The notes: generated by a model from the sequence alone, not told the origin. Numbered from the stretch's first letter, positions 53,768 through 63,751 are shown. The stretch: 64,000 bases of DNA from Bacteroidales bacterium (GCA_012729335.1 JAAYDJ010000026.1:32243-96242); one strand, 5' to 3'. Made by a program: numbers and translations.

Positions 53768-55372
53768 ATGGCAGATTTTTTTTATCAGAAACCTTTTCCC
53801 ATCCAGAAGGATGAAACTCCTTACCGTTTGGTGACCCGTGATTATGTGACTGTAGAGGAAGCCGGAGGTCGCAAGTTGCTGAAGGTGGCTCCCGAGGGGC
53901 TAGAGTTGCTGGCCCGCGAGGCTTTCACCGATGTCTCCTTTTACCTCAGGCCGGGGCATCTGGCCCAGCTGGCCGCCATTCTGGAAGATCCCGAAGCGAG
54001 TGACAACGACCGTTTTGTGGCACACACCATGCTCCTCAACCAGGTGATCGCGGCAGAAGGGCAGCTTCCCACCTGCCAGGACACCGGTACCGCCATCGTC
54101 ATCGGCAAAAAGGGGGAGAATGTCTATACTGGCGTGAACGACGCCAAACATCTCTCAAAAGGGATTTACGACACCTATACAGAAAAGAACCTCCGCTATT
54201 CGATGATCGTTCCGCTGACCATGACGGAAGAGAAAAATACCGGCACAAACCTTCCGGCCCAGATCGACCTTTACGCGGAGCAGGGCGATGCCTATGAATT
54301 TCTATTCGTCACCAAGGGCGGTGGCTCAGCCAACAAGACTTTCCTCTATCAGCAAACCAAGGCGCTGCTCAATGAGGAGAGCCTGGAGAAGTTTGTCCGT
54401 GAAAAGATCAAGGACCTGGGCACTTCGGCCTGTCCGCCCTATCACCTGGCGTTGGTCATCGGGGGTACCTCTGCGGAAGCTACTCTGGCCGCGGTCAAGA
54501 AGGCCTCGGCAGGTTATTTCGACCATTTGCCTACGGAGGGGAACGCCGGGGGTCAGGCTTTCCGTGATGTGTACTGGGAAGGCCGGGTGAAGCAGATCTG
54601 CCAGGAGTACGGTTTGGGTGCCCAGTTCGGGGGCAAGTATTTCGTCCATGACGTGCGGGTGATCCGTCTGCCGCGCCATGCGGCTTCCTGTCCGGTCGGA
54701 CTGGGAGTGAGCTGTAGTGCCGACCGTAACATCAAGGCGAAGATCACCGCGGAGGGGATTTTCGTGGAACAGCTGGAGAAGAACCCGGCCCGTTTTCTGC
54801 CGAAAGAGGCGCCCCATCTGAAGCCGGCGGTGACCATTGACCTGGACCGCCCCATGCAGGAGGTACTTGCGGAACTGTCGAAATATCCGGTGAAGACCAG
54901 GCTGAGCCTGAACGGCACCCTGATTGTCGCCCGCGATGCCGCCCATGCCCGCATCAAAGAGATGATCGACAGCGGCGAACCGATGCCCGACTATTTCAAG
55001 AATCATCCGGTCTATTATGCCGGTCCGGCCAAGACCCCCATCGGCATGGCCTCCGGAAGTTTCGGCCCCACCACGGCCGGGCGCATGGACGTCTATGTGG
55101 AGCCCTTCCAGAGCCTGGGCGGATCGATGATCATGCTGGCCAAGGGGAACCGCAGCCAGGCCGTTACCGACGCCTGCAAGAAGCACGGCGGTTTTTACCT
55201 TGGTTCCATCGGCGGGCCGGCCGCTATCCTGGCCAAGGAAAACATCAAATCGGTCGAACTGGTGGCCTTTGAAGAATTAGGCATGGAAGCCGTCCGCAAA
55301 ATCAGGGTTGAGAACTTCCCTGCCTTCATCATCGTCGACGACAAAGGCAACGACTTCTTCAAACAGCTCTAA
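53768..55372 (+). CDS. fumarate hydratase, class I (iron-sulfur)
   Basis: Interconverts fumarate and malate; the class I form uses an oxygen-labile 4Fe-4S cluster. The 534-residue protein fuses the alpha and beta parts: [20 protein letters not shown] (cluster cysteine), [34 protein letters not shown] and [20 protein letters not shown] (further cysteines). The beta part contains [20 protein letters not shown] then TAGRMD. In an anaerobe it may work in the reductive direction toward succinate. It starts 40 bp after the nucleotidase and ends with a strong terminator. Confidence 0.95.
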   Translation: MADFFYQKPFPIQKDETPYRLVTRDYVTVEEAGGRKLLKVAPEGLELLAREAFTDVSFYLRPGHLAQLAAILEDPEASDNDRFVAHTMLLNQVIAAEGQLPTCQDTGTAIVIGKKGENVYTGVNDAKHLSKGIYDTYTEKNLRYSMIVPLTMTEEKNTGTNLPAQIDLYAEQGDAYEFLFVTKGGGSANKTFLYQQTKALLNEESLEKFVREKIKDLGTSACPPYHLALVIGGTSAEATLAAVKKASAGYFDHLPTEGNAGGQAFRDVYWEGRVKQICQEYGLGAQFGGKYFVHDVRVIRLPRHAASCPVGLGVSCSADRNIKAKITAEGIFVEQLEKNPARFLPKEAPHLKPAVTIDLDRPMQEVLAELSKYPVKTRLSLNGTLIVARDAAHARIKEMIDSGEPMPDYFKNHPVYYAGPAKTPIGMASGSFGPTTAGRMDVYVEPFQSLGGSMIMLAKGNRSQAVTDACKKHGGFYLGSIGGPAAILAKENIKSVELVAFEELGMEAVRKIRVENFPAFIIVDDKGNDFFKQL

Positions 55373-55394
55373 CAAAGCTAAATTGCCGGTAGAT

Positions 55395-55439
55395 AAACGC
55401 TGTGTGGTCTGAATAAAGACTGTACAGCGTTTTTTTTTT
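55395..55439 (+). terminator. intrinsic terminator after fumarase
   Basis: AAACGCTGT (55395-55403) pairs with ACAGCGTTT (55424-55432), enclosing an inner GTCT/AGAC stem, then a run of nine T residues to 55439. Confidence 0.92.
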
Positions 55440-55456
55440 ATTATTCCCTCTTCGGT

Positions 55457-55490
55457 TTTGAAATCAATAGTATATATTTATATACCTTTG
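55457..55490 (+). promoter_or_regulatory. hicAB promoter with palindromic operator
   Basis: TTTG at 55457-55460, a 22-bp spacer and TACCTTTG at 55483-55490 form a Bacteroidota-type promoter. A perfect palindrome GTATATATTTATATAC (55470-55485) overlaps the -7 element and is a good candidate for HicB autorepression. Confidence 0.7.
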
Positions 55491-55514
55491 TGATGAGTAT
55501 ACTCCCGGCATGAA

Positions 55515-55697
55515 ATGAAGTACTCTGAATTTCACAGAAGGATTGTAAAAAATGGATGGAAGTTCAGTCACGCTGAGGGCAGCCATTATTTTTATATGAA
55601 GGATGGAATTCTGTCAGAACCAATACCATACCATGGTAGTAAAGAAATATATGAGCCATTAAGGTTGAAAATCGCGAAAAGCATGGGAATTAAATGA
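55515..55697 (+). CDS. hicA: HicA-type toxin (mRNA interferase)
   Basis: A 60-residue small RNA-binding toxin with the dsRBD-like fold. FHRRIVKNGWKFSHAEGSHY carries the family's catalytic His (Gly-Ser-His-Tyr). EPIPYHGSKEIYEPLRLKIA and a final KSMGIK match HicA. It is expected to cleave mRNA and tRNA when freed from its antitoxin. It is AT-richer than the neighbouring genes, which suggests horizontal gain. hicB follows 15 bp later. Confidence 0.92.
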   Translation: MKYSEFHRRIVKNGWKFSHAEGSHYFYMKDGILSEPIPYHGSKEIYEPLRLKIAKSMGIK

Positions 55698-55712
55698 TAT
55701 TTAAAAATTATA

Positions 55713-56105
55713 ATGGAAAAATTAATTGTTCAGATTGGAGCCAGTTCAGATCATTTCGGGGCATTTGCCATAAATTGTGATGGCATTTACGGTGCAGGTA
55801 ATACTGTCGAAGAATGCAAGCAGAACCTATTGGAAGGTTTACGCCTTTATATTTCCTCAAATGAGAATTTGCCTGAAATATTAAAGGGAGATTTTGAAAT
55901 TGAATATCATTTCGATGTGCAAAGCATATTGAGCCATTATTCCAACGTTTTTACGAAACCTGCCCTGGAAAGGTTGACAGGGATTAACCAGAAGCAGTTG
56001 CACCATTATGCCACCGGACTAAAGAAGCCACGTCCGGAGCAGCGAAAAAAGATTGAAACAGCCTTACATAATTTAGGTAAAGAGTTATTAACCATTCAAT
56101 TGTAA
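55713..56105 (+). CDS. hicB: HicB-type antitoxin
   Basis: A 130-residue antitoxin with the partial RNase-H fold (VQIGASSDHFGAFAINCDGI, YGAGNTVEECKQNLLEGLRL) and a C-terminal HTH (RLTGINQKQLHHYATGLKKP, about residues 90-110) that should bind the operator upstream of hicA. Neutralises HicA by occluding its active site. Its codon use and AT-richness match hicA. The order toxin-then-antitoxin is usual for this system. Confidence 0.92.
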   Translation: MEKLIVQIGASSDHFGAFAINCDGIYGAGNTVEECKQNLLEGLRLYISSNENLPEILKGDFEIEYHFDVQSILSHYSNVFTKPALERLTGINQKQLHHYATGLKKPRPEQRKKIETALHNLGKELLTIQL

Positions 56106-56259
56106 TCTACTCCACAAATGCCAAATTTTACAACTTATTGCCTGGTACGGATAGATGAGTGCTGTTTCTTGCATATTATTGTGAAAGTGACTTGTTTGTT
56201 TTTTGTAAACCTCTTGTGAAATTAATATTGAGTTCATATAGAGTTTTTTTTGAGGGGAA

Positions 56260-56291
56260 TTGTTATTCCGTACTATTTTGTCTTATATTTG
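56260..56291 (+). promoter_or_regulatory. promoter of the methionine operon
   Basis: TTG at 56260-56262, a 21-bp spacer and TATATTTG at 56284-56291 fit the Bacteroidota promoter consensus. Transcription should begin near 56298, giving a leader of about 250 nt before the first gene. Confidence 0.7.
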
Positions 56292-56304
56292 CATTCAGTA
56301 AACA

Positions 56305-56508
56305 GGCATAACAATGAAACCATTATCTGTTGATAGCAACGCAATTTCCGGGAGCAGAGGCTCCAGGGGTGTTGTTATGCCGCTTTCTTCGATGCGCATG
56401 CGCTAGCCTTCGGGCCGGTTTCCAACAGCCAGCTGCGAAGGCACCACTCACCTGAACAACAGACTTCAATAATTCGTAATTGACGGATCCCTTGCATGGT
56501 CGTTGTTC
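56305..56508 (+). promoter_or_regulatory. structured leader with mutually exclusive stems upstream of the methionine operon
   Basis: GGCATAACAA (56305-56314) pairs perfectly with TTGTTATGCC (56372-56381), covering the translation start of a leader peptide. Inside it GGAGC (56351-56355) pairs with GCTCC (56360-56364). GCCTTCG (56406-56412) pairs with CGAAGGC (56436-56442), starting on the last base of the peptide's stop codon. GAACAAC (56454-56460) can pair with GTTGTTC (56502-56508), or its AACAAC with GTTGTT at 56371-56376, which would break the first stem. No T-run terminator was seen. It does not match the SAM-I or SAM-II consensus as far as can be judged by eye. Confidence 0.55.
56314..56406 (+). 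CDS. 30-residue leader peptide candidate
   Basis: Short frame from ATG 56314 to TAG 56406, about 16 bases after the predicted transcript start: MKPLSVDSNAISGSRG, then SRGVVMPLSSMRMR. It contains four Met codons, three in the last nine residues, and two Arg codons alternate with Met at the end. Its first base is inside the 10-bp stem, and its stop lies at the foot of the next hairpin, the layout of a translation-sensing attenuator. It is too short to judge by coding statistics. Confidence 0.5.
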   Translation: MKPLSVDSNAISGSRGSRGVVMPLSSMRMR

Positions 56509-56551
56509 CCGCTAATTTCCCACATTTTATAAATATTTAAATCATAGCGTA

Positions 56552-58024
56552 ATGAGTGTTACCATAGTGCGCATAGAAGGTGAAATCATTTATCATCAAC
56601 AAGCTCTTGAGAAGCTGGTTGTTTTTCTGTCCAAACAGTCCACACCCCATTTGCTGGTGGTCACTGCCCTGCCTGAACTGGCGCAGGCTATCAGAAGTGA
56701 AATAGTTAAGGCCCATGAACCGGAGTATTCACAGGTTTCGATTGAAGGCATTCTCGAAAACCTGGAATCCTTGATCAATTCCCCGGCCGGAAATAAAAAG
56801 GAATCTGAACAAATAAGGGAGTTTGATAAAAGGGGAGAATTCCGGCGGCAATGTGAAAGGCTAACCGGTTTGCTGCGGGGGATCCATCTCACGGGCGATT
56901 ATTCAGCAGCCCTGAAGGACCAGGTGGTGAGTTTCGGGGAGCAGCTGACGGCCTTGCTGGTGGCCGCCCGTTTGGAGCAGGTATTTGGGCGGTTTTCCGC
57001 TGGCGGCCATGAAAATGAATCCCTCCGCGACAGCAGTGAAGGAGAGCCGTGCCCAACAACCGGAAACATCCTGGAAAGGGAAGTACAGCGCTCAATCGTC
57101 ATCACTCCCGAAGAGCTGGGATTGCGGGTGACCGCCGACTATGGCAGTGCCACATTCACCGCCCTGGAGCACCCTGAAGAGCTGGTTTCCATCGCCGGGC
57201 AAATCGTGGTCGTTCCCGGATCTTACGGCATCGCTCCCAACGGGAAGATAGCGCGAACGGGACGGTCGGCGGCCGACTATACATCGGCTTTTCTGGCGGG
57301 AGCCCTCGGAGCCGAAAGACTGGTCCTCTGGAACCTGCAGGTGGAATTCACCAGCGTCGATCCGGAAATCGTTCCGCAGGCGGGCACCCTCCGCTATCTC
57401 ACCTATGCCGAGGCCAGCGAACTCTCCTATTTCGACCATTTTGACTTTCATCCCCGTACGGTAGAACCCCTGCAACCGGGGCATATCCCCATTCACATCC
57501 TCAGTGCGTCAACCGCTGATTTTCTTCCCGATACAATCATCAACTCCGAAGAGCACCCATCTAAAACGGTCGTTAAAAGCATTGCCAGTACCGACGACCT
57601 CTCGGTGCTCAAATTGAATGGTCCGGGTGTGGGGCTTAAGCCAGGCATCCTGGCCCGGATCACCAGCCAGTTATCCAAAGAGGGCATCAATATCAAATCG
57701 GTCATTACCAGCCAGGTGAGCATCAACATTCTGCTGGGACGAGAAGATGGTCAGGCTGCCAGGAAAATCGCTGAACAGCTGGGATTCACTGCGGTGAGCG
57801 AGATTACCCTGCTCGACAAGGTCACCCTGGTGGCCATCGTGGGCCATGGCATGCAGGACCATTACGGCATTTCAGCCCGGCTCTTCACTGCCGTTGCAGA
57901 GAATAAGATCAACGTCATTCTCAGTGGTTCGGGCGCCTCTGATCTGGTCAGCTACCTCGTCATTGCAGAACGGGACAAACAGAAGTGCATTAAAGCGGTC
58001 TACAAAGCCTTTCTGGAAGATTAG
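56552..58024 (+). CDS. aspartokinase-like protein with degenerate catalytic motifs and intact ACT domains
   Basis: A 490-residue protein that aligns by eye with the aspartokinase part of ThrA. It departs at each catalytic motif. The N-terminal KFGGTS is absent (MSVTIVRIEGEIIYHQQALE instead), GRNGSDYSA is replaced by GRSAADYTS, TDVDGVYTCDPR is replaced by NLQVEFTSVDPE, and AKVLHPRT by HFDFHPRT. Structural segments (TYAEASELSYF) persist, so descent is clear. Two ACT domains (LNGPGVGLKPGILARITSQL and VGHGMQDHYGISARLFTAVA) are well kept. A likely reading is a non-catalytic, amino-acid-sensing relative, although a divergent active kinase cannot be excluded. It heads the operon with met17 and metA. 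Confidence 0.75.
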   Translation: MSVTIVRIEGEIIYHQQALEKLVVFLSKQSTPHLLVVTALPELAQAIRSEIVKAHEPEYSQVSIEGILENLESLINSPAGNKKESEQIREFDKRGEFRRQCERLTGLLRGIHLTGDYSAALKDQVVSFGEQLTALLVAARLEQVFGRFSAGGHENESLRDSSEGEPCPTTGNILEREVQRSIVITPEELGLRVTADYGSATFTALEHPEELVSIAGQIVVVPGSYGIAPNGKIARTGRSAADYTSAFLAGALGAERLVLWNLQVEFTSVDPEIVPQAGTLRYLTYAEASELSYFDHFDFHPRTVEPLQPGHIPIHILSASTADFLPDTIINSEEHPSKTVVKSIASTDDLSVLKLNGPGVGLKPGILARITSQLSKEGINIKSVITSQVSINILLGREDGQAARKIAEQLGFTAVSEITLLDKVTLVAIVGHGMQDHYGISARLFTAVAENKINVILSGSGASDLVSYLVIAERDKQKCIKAVYKAFLED

Positions 58025-58053
58025 AAGGTCAGAATTTCGGAAGATTAGAATGA

Positions 58054-59388
<1,335 letters not shown>

Positions 59389-59403
59389 TGGCTCACCTCT
59401 CAT

Positions 59404-59453
59404 GGAAAGGCAGGGAGCCTCACCGTAGCAATGACGGTGGCTCCCTACTTTCC
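59404..59453 (+). terminator. large hairpin after the sulfhydrylase gene
   Basis: GGAAAG (59404-59409) and GGGAGCC (59413-59419) pair with ACGGTGGCTCCC (59434-59445) and CTTTCC (59448-59453) with a small bulge. It has no T-run. It may pause or stabilise the transcript between met17 and metA. Confidence 0.45.
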
Positions 59454-59596
59454 AGGGGCATCCCCGCCTTCCATGGGCACCTCTGCCTTAAAGCATTCGG
59501 GAAAACTGTGCATTTAAAAGTATTACTGCTTGCCCCGAATCAGTCATGAACAGCAAATTCGTTCACCGGTATTGAAGAAATAGCAATTTTAACAGT

Positions 59597-60517
59597 ATGC
59601 CACTTACCATTCCCGATCAGTTGCCAGCCGTGGAACTCCTCCGGCAGGAGAATATTTTCGTGATGAACCAGAGCCGGGCGCTCCACCAGGATATCAGACC
59701 TTTGCGGATCATTATCCTCAACCTGATGCCGGTCAAGGTGAACACCGAAACCGACCTGTTGCGGCTGCTCTCAAATTCACCTCTCCAGATAGAGGTCGAC
59801 TTTCTGAAGTTACGGTGTCACACCCCAAAAACCACTCCTGCGGAACATATGCAGATGTTTTATAAGGATTTCAGTGCCCTGTCGGGCAACAACTACGATG
59901 GGATGATCATCACCGGCGCTCCTGTGGAGCAGCTCCCTTTCGAGGAGGTCACCTATTGGGAAGAACTCCAGAAGATTATGGACTGGGCCGACCGGCACGT
60001 CTATTCGACCATGTTCATCTGCTGGGGATCACAGGCCGGGCTTTATCACCATTATGGCATTCCCAAATATACCCTGCCGGAGAAGCTCTCCGGGGTCTAT
60101 TCCCACCTTGTGCTGGATGAAAGGCTGCCCATCTTCAGGGGTTTCGACGACCGGTTTATGGTGCCCCATTCGAGGTACACTGCGGTCAGGAAAGAGGATA
60201 TAGAAAAGGTACCGGGATTGTCGGTCATTGCCGAGTCGGAAGTCGCGGGGGTGCACATGGTCGCAGGCAGGGGAGGGCGGCAACTTTTCATCACCGGCCA
60301 TCCCGAATATGCCCGCTTTACCCTCGATGCCGAATACCGCCGTGACAAGGCCAGGAAGCTGCACATCCGCGTGCCGGAGAATTACTATCCGGGTGACGAC
60401 ACCCGTCAGCCACCCCTGATGACCTGGCGCTCGGCCGCCAACCTCCTCTTCAGCAACTGGCTCAACTACTACGTTTATCAGGAAACACCCTACGATCTGG
60501 CCGCCATCCATTTGTGA
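59597..60517 (+). CDS. metA: homoserine O-acyltransferase, MetA family
   Basis: Activates homoserine for sulfhydrylation, using acetyl-CoA or succinyl-CoA. The 306-residue protein has the MetA fold: [60 protein letters not shown], the catalytic Cys in [17 protein letters not shown] (acyl-enzyme), and [20 protein letters not shown] with the catalytic His. Its partner O-acetylhomoserine sulfhydrylase suggests the acetyl form, as many MetA proteins use acetyl-CoA despite their name. It is separated from met17 by 208 bp with a hairpin, so partial independent regulation is possible. Confidence 0.93.
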   Translation: MPLTIPDQLPAVELLRQENIFVMNQSRALHQDIRPLRIIILNLMPVKVNTETDLLRLLSNSPLQIEVDFLKLRCHTPKTTPAEHMQMFYKDFSALSGNNYDGMIITGAPVEQLPFEEVTYWEELQKIMDWADRHVYSTMFICWGSQAGLYHHYGIPKYTLPEKLSGVYSHLVLDERLPIFRGFDDRFMVPHSRYTAVRKEDIEKVPGLSVIAESEVAGVHMVAGRGGRQLFITGHPEYARFTLDAEYRRDKARKLHIRVPENYYPGDDTRQPPLMTWRSAANLLFSNWLNYYVYQETPYDLAAIHL

Positions 60518-60527
60518 ACGCCATAGC

Positions 60528-60580
60528 AAAATCCCGGCAGGTGGGAAACGGTCTTAGACCGCTCCCCCTGACCGGGATTT
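60528..60580. terminator. bidirectional terminator between metA and creD
   Basis: AAATCCCGG (60528-60536) pairs with CCGGGATTT (60572-60580), enclosing CGGTC-TTA-GACCG. The two genes converge here. Confidence 0.75.
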
Positions 60581-60619
60581 ATCAATGATTGGAAATGTTC
60601 TTCGCGTCAGTAGGCCGGC

Positions 60620-61963
60620 TTACTCGTTGTACCAGTTGATCTTCCGGGTGAGGTACATGATCAGTCCCAGGATGATGAAAAGGACGATGCTGCCCGTCAC
60701 CAGGGCGTAGGTTTCCATCTGAAGAAGCACGAAGATGAAAATAAACGACGCGGCAAGCACGGCGGTGAGCATCAGGGAGTTGATCCTCTTTTTCAGGAAG
60801 GAACGGGAATAGGCGAAGACCATGGTGAGTACCGCCGCCGAGGCAATGAGGTAGGAGATGTTGAAGCCCAGGTGTTCCGAGAGGGAGAGGAGCAGGAGGT
60901 AGAAGAGGAGCAGGGCGAAGCCCACCAGGGCATACTGAACCGGGTGGATGCGTTCCCCGCTGATCACCTCGCTGAGGAAGAAGGAGATGAAAACCAGAAC
61001 GATCACGAGGATCCCATATTTGGCACTGCGGATGTTTTTCTGGTAGTGGTCGGCCACGGTCACGAGTTCCACCCCGAAATCGGATCCTGCCATTTTATAT
61101 TTATCTCCTTTCCAGTTCTGGGGGAAGTTGCGGTTGAAATGGAGCACCTTCCAGTCCGCTGTAAAGCCGTCAGGTGTGATGTTATGGCTGACAGGAAGGA
61201 AGCTTCCGGTGAACCCGGGGTCGTTCCAGGCAGAGGCGAGTTTGACCGTGGTGGTTTCGCCGAGCGGACTGAAATGAAGGGAGTGGCTTCCCTTGAGGTG
61301 CAGGATGCATTCAAAGGTCGCCGGGAAGGAGGTGGCGGGGTCGAGGGGCAGGGGCAGACTGATGCCACCGGTACCGATCACCGGATCGTCCATGCCTGGA
61401 AGAAAGGTGTACTTCTGTCCGTTCCAAACCATCTCCACCATGTTGCTGATCCCCCGCAGGTCAGACAAACCAATGGAGAGTTCGGCTTTGTTCCACTCCG
61501 TTTCTCCGGAAGCCTGCAGGATTTCCGGGGAGGGTGGGGCAAAGGTTCCGGAGATACGGATCTCCGATTCGTAGACCACCACCTTGTAGATGCTACGGAA
61601 ACGGTCGCGGGGCATCAGCTGGCCGTCGATGTTCAGTTCCTGCGGCAGGAAATAGCGCTGTGACTGCACGACCGTGGGATTTTTGTCCTCCTGGCCGGTG
61701 ACCGTTTCCGTCACAGGCACCGTGAGCACTGGTCCGCGTACCACCTGGTCACGCGACCACTTCTCCATCACTTCGGCCCGTGCCGATTCCGCAGTAGTCT
61801 TGCGCTCTTCCATCAGGCCGATGATCATCAGCTTGGGAATCAGCAATACAAAAAAGACAATGCCAATAAACACGATTTTCAGCATCAGCTGCCAGCTGAT
61901 CATCGATGATTTGAGCGGTCCGTTGTTCCCGGGACCTGCGGGTTCCTGATTGATTGTTTCCAT
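60620..61963 (-). CDS. creD: cell envelope integrity protein CreD
   Basis: A 447-residue inner-membrane protein with one N-terminal helix, a large periplasmic domain (about residues 60-310) and five or six C-terminal membrane segments (LLFYLLLLSLSEHLGFNISY and following). The pattern DLRGISNMVEMVWNGQKYTF and the DFGVELVTVADHYQKNIRSA segment are typical of CreD. E. coli CreD is about 450 residues, in agreement. Bacteroidota often pair it with a small winged-helix regulator, as here at 62026. Its biochemical role is not settled; it relates to envelope stress and beta-lactam or colicin tolerance. Confidence 0.93.
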   Translation of the reverse strand: METINQEPAGPGNNGPLKSSMISWQLMLKIVFIGIVFFVLLIPKLMIIGLMEERKTTAESARAEVMEKWSRDQVVRGPVLTVPVTETVTGQEDKNPTVVQSQRYFLPQELNIDGQLMPRDRFRSIYKVVVYESEIRISGTFAPPSPEILQASGETEWNKAELSIGLSDLRGISNMVEMVWNGQKYTFLPGMDDPVIGTGGISLPLPLDPATSFPATFECILHLKGSHSLHFSPLGETTTVKLASAWNDPGFTGSFLPVSHNITPDGFTADWKVLHFNRNFPQNWKGDKYKMAGSDFGVELVTVADHYQKNIRSAKYGILVIVLVFISFFLSEVISGERIHPVQYALVGFALLLFYLLLLSLSEHLGFNISYLIASAAVLTMVFAYSRSFLKKRINSLMLTAVLAASFIFIFVLLQMETYALVTGSIVLFIILGLIMYLTRKINWYNE

Positions 61964-62025
61964 TGCGTGAGTGATTTAATGATTGTACAAAGAGCTTTGC
62001 ATTACAAAGTATAGATTTAAAAAAA

Positions 62026-62322
62026 TTATTGCAGTCTGATAATCTCCTCAAGTGCTTTGAGGTGGGTGAGGAAGGCTTCTTTGCCCAGGGGGGTGATTTC
62101 ATAGGTGGTCACCGGTTTTCTTCCTGAGAAGCTTTTATGGACCCTGACGTAGTCCGTGCTTTCCAGTATTTTCAGGTGGCTGGCCAGGTTGCCGTCGGTA
62201 AGTTCCAGGGTGCTCTTCAGGTCGTTGAAGGGAACCCTGTCGTTGACGGCCAGGATGGACATCACTCCGAGCCTGATCTTATTGTCGAAGGCCTTGTCGA
62301 GTTGGCGGATGATGTTCTTCAC
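62026..62322 (-). CDS. small winged-helix transcriptional regulator
   Basis: A 98-residue DNA-binding protein. MKNIIRQLDKAFDNKIRLGV, then FNDLKSTLELTDGNLASHLK (HTH) and the wing SGRKPVTTYEITPLGKEAF, matching the winged-helix regulators that accompany CreD in this phylum. It is translationally coupled to the upstream membrane-protein gene by a four-base overlap and lies 62 bp before creD on the same strand. It probably controls this set, although an operator has not been identified. Confidence 0.88.
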   Translation of the reverse strand: MKNIIRQLDKAFDNKIRLGVMSILAVNDRVPFNDLKSTLELTDGNLASHLKILESTDYVRVHKSFSGRKPVTTYEITPLGKEAFLTHLKALEEIIRLQ

Positions 62323-62936
62323 TTTCCGGGGTTTAGGGGTTCACGTTCGTGGACGAAGTACATATAGAGGCCATAGAGGATGTGGACCACACCAAACCCG
62401 GCGGCCCAGAGGAGAAGTCCGTATTGGGGCAGGGCAAGGGCCACCAGTCCGAGCAGGATCTGTGCCAGTCCGGCAAAATAGAGTTCACGGTGGGTATAAC
62501 GGGCGGCGATGGCCAGGGCCAGGCCGTAGAAGACCAGCAGGGCAGGGGCGACCAGGGTGTAGTGTCCTCCGGCAGTCAGAAGGATCGCAAAGGCTCCGCC
62601 TGTGGTTAACGGAAGAATCAGGTTAAACAACAACTGTCTGGAGCTGGGGCCCCAGATCTGCTGGTTTGTTTTTTTTGCCTGCCTGATGGAAAACCACAAG
62701 GCTGTGGCCAGGGAGGCCACCAGCACGATGGCGGCAACCAGGAAAATCATCATTATTTTCCGGGGCTCTGTCAGCGATAGGTTACCGAGGAAATCCCATA
62801 CCAGGTATCCCCCAACCAGGGCGTACAAACCCAGGAAAATTCCGGAGAAACCGCTGAGCGACATGAACTTGCTTGATTTTTCCATTAACCGGCGGATCTC
62901 CGCCAGCTGGTCCAGATAATCGTTGTTGTTATCCAT
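62319..62936 (-). CDS. multi-pass membrane protein of the creD cluster
   Basis: A 205-residue membrane protein with about six predicted helices, for example IFLGLYALVGGYLVWDFL, IMMIFLVAAIVLVASLATAL and LLLWAAGFGVVHILYGLYMY. It lacks recognisable catalytic residues. It is the first gene of the minus-strand group (membrane protein, winged-helix regulator, creD). The function is unknown; the context suggests an envelope-stress role. A start 145 bp from the vapB-like gene leaves a shared divergent promoter region. Confidence 0.75.
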   Translation of the reverse strand: MDNNNDYLDQLAEIRRLMEKSSKFMSLSGFSGIFLGLYALVGGYLVWDFLGNLSLTEPRKIMMIFLVAAIVLVASLATALWFSIRQAKKTNQQIWGPSSRQLLFNLILPLTTGGAFAILLTAGGHYTLVAPALLVFYGLALAIAARYTHRELYFAGLAQILLGLVALALPQYGLLLWAAGFGVVHILYGLYMYFVHEREPLNPGK

Positions 62937-63050
62937 TTAGAAAGTACTTTGTGATGCAAAGTTAAAAATGTTTATTTACGTGGTGATGTCTAGCACGGAT
63001 TTTTTTTAAAAAAAAAGAAGAAAAGAATAAATTGTCGTAACACTTTAACA

Positions 63051-63080
63051 TTACGTGTAAATATTTTAATTTAGACGTAA
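63051..63080. promoter_or_regulatory. inverted-repeat operator candidate upstream of the VapBC-like pair
   Basis: TTACGTGTAAAT (63051-63062) and ATTTAGACGTAA (63069-63080) match in 11 of 12 positions as an inverted repeat, ending three bases before the antitoxin start codon. Another CGTAA half-site is at 63036-63040. It fits autorepression by the antitoxin. Confidence 0.6.
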
Positions 63081-63083
63081 AAA

Positions 63084-63335
63084 ATGAATACCAAACTGAC
63101 ACTCCATTTTGACCGTGAAGTGATTGAGAAAGCCAAAAAGTATGCAGCTTCACAACAAATGAGCCTTTCGCGGCTTACGGAGTATCTCTACCGGCAAATC
63201 ACATCGGGGGATTACCGTACGCTATCTGAATTTCCGGTGGCCGACTGGGTTAACCAGGTCTCGGAAGGGGAAGCCAACTATGTCAGGAGAAGCCGGAAAA
63301 GCATGAAAAATGAATTTATGGCATCGAAAAAATGA
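63084..63335 (+). CDS. DUF6364-type antitoxin (ribbon-helix-helix), VapB-like
   Basis: An 83-residue protein with MNTKLTLHFDREVIEKAKKY, then AASQQMSLSRLTEYLYRQIT, giving a short DNA-binding strand followed by two helices as in ribbon-helix-helix antitoxins. The C-terminal half (EGEANYVRRSRKSMKNEFMA) would wrap the toxin. Its stop overlaps the PIN-gene start by four bases, so it is translated in step with the toxin. It is AT-richer than the metabolic genes. Confidence 0.85.
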   Translation: MNTKLTLHFDREVIEKAKKYAASQQMSLSRLTEYLYRQITSGDYRTLSEFPVADWVNQVSEGEANYVRRSRKSMKNEFMASKK

Positions 63336-63751
63336 AAGTATTTCTGGATGCCAATGTTCTGGTGTCGGTGCTGAATAAGGAATACCCGCTATACACCTGG
63401 TCTTCGCGGGTGTTAAGCCTTCATGGAATCGGGGATGTTCAGCTTTACACCTCACCGCTGTGTCTGGCCATTGCCTTTTATTTTACCGGAAAGAAATCGG
63501 GCGATAACGTGGCCAACCGGAAATTACGCATGCTGTGCGGCCATATTTCAATATCCTCTATGGATGGGTCGGTGGTCGGTCAGGTGCTGAGTGACCGCCG
63601 GATCACTGATTTTGAAGACGGACTTGAATATTATTCAGCATTGCAGTCCGGGTGTGATTATATTGTCACAGAAGATGGCGGAGATTTCTGGTTCAGCAGT
63701 ATCCAGGTGATGGACTGCCGTGGTTTTCTCCAATATTTAAAACAGAAATAG
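63332..63751 (+). CDS. PIN-domain toxin, VapC-like ribonuclease
   Basis: A 139-residue PIN protein. The acidic residues expected at the metal site are visible: Asp in MKVFLDANVLVSVLNK (residue 6), Asp in TDFEDGLEYY (two near residue 90) and Asp in YIVTEDGGDFW (near residue 114). VapC proteins cleave tRNA or rRNA when the antitoxin is lost. The gene pair lies about 85 bp from the end of the CRISPR array, in a region of mobile character. Confidence 0.87.
   Translation: MKVFLDANVLVSVLNKEYPLYTWSSRVLSLHGIGDVQLYTSPLCLAIAFYFTGKKSGDNVANRKLRMLCGHISISSMDGSVVGQVLSDRRITDFEDGLEYYSALQSGCDYIVTEDGGDFWFSSIQVMDCRGFLQYLKQK

Noticed and set aside
56298..56551. Known SAM riboswitch in the methionine leader
   Set aside because: The K-turn and conserved core of SAM-I and the compact pseudoknot of SAM-II were not seen; the region is reported as an unassigned structured leader.
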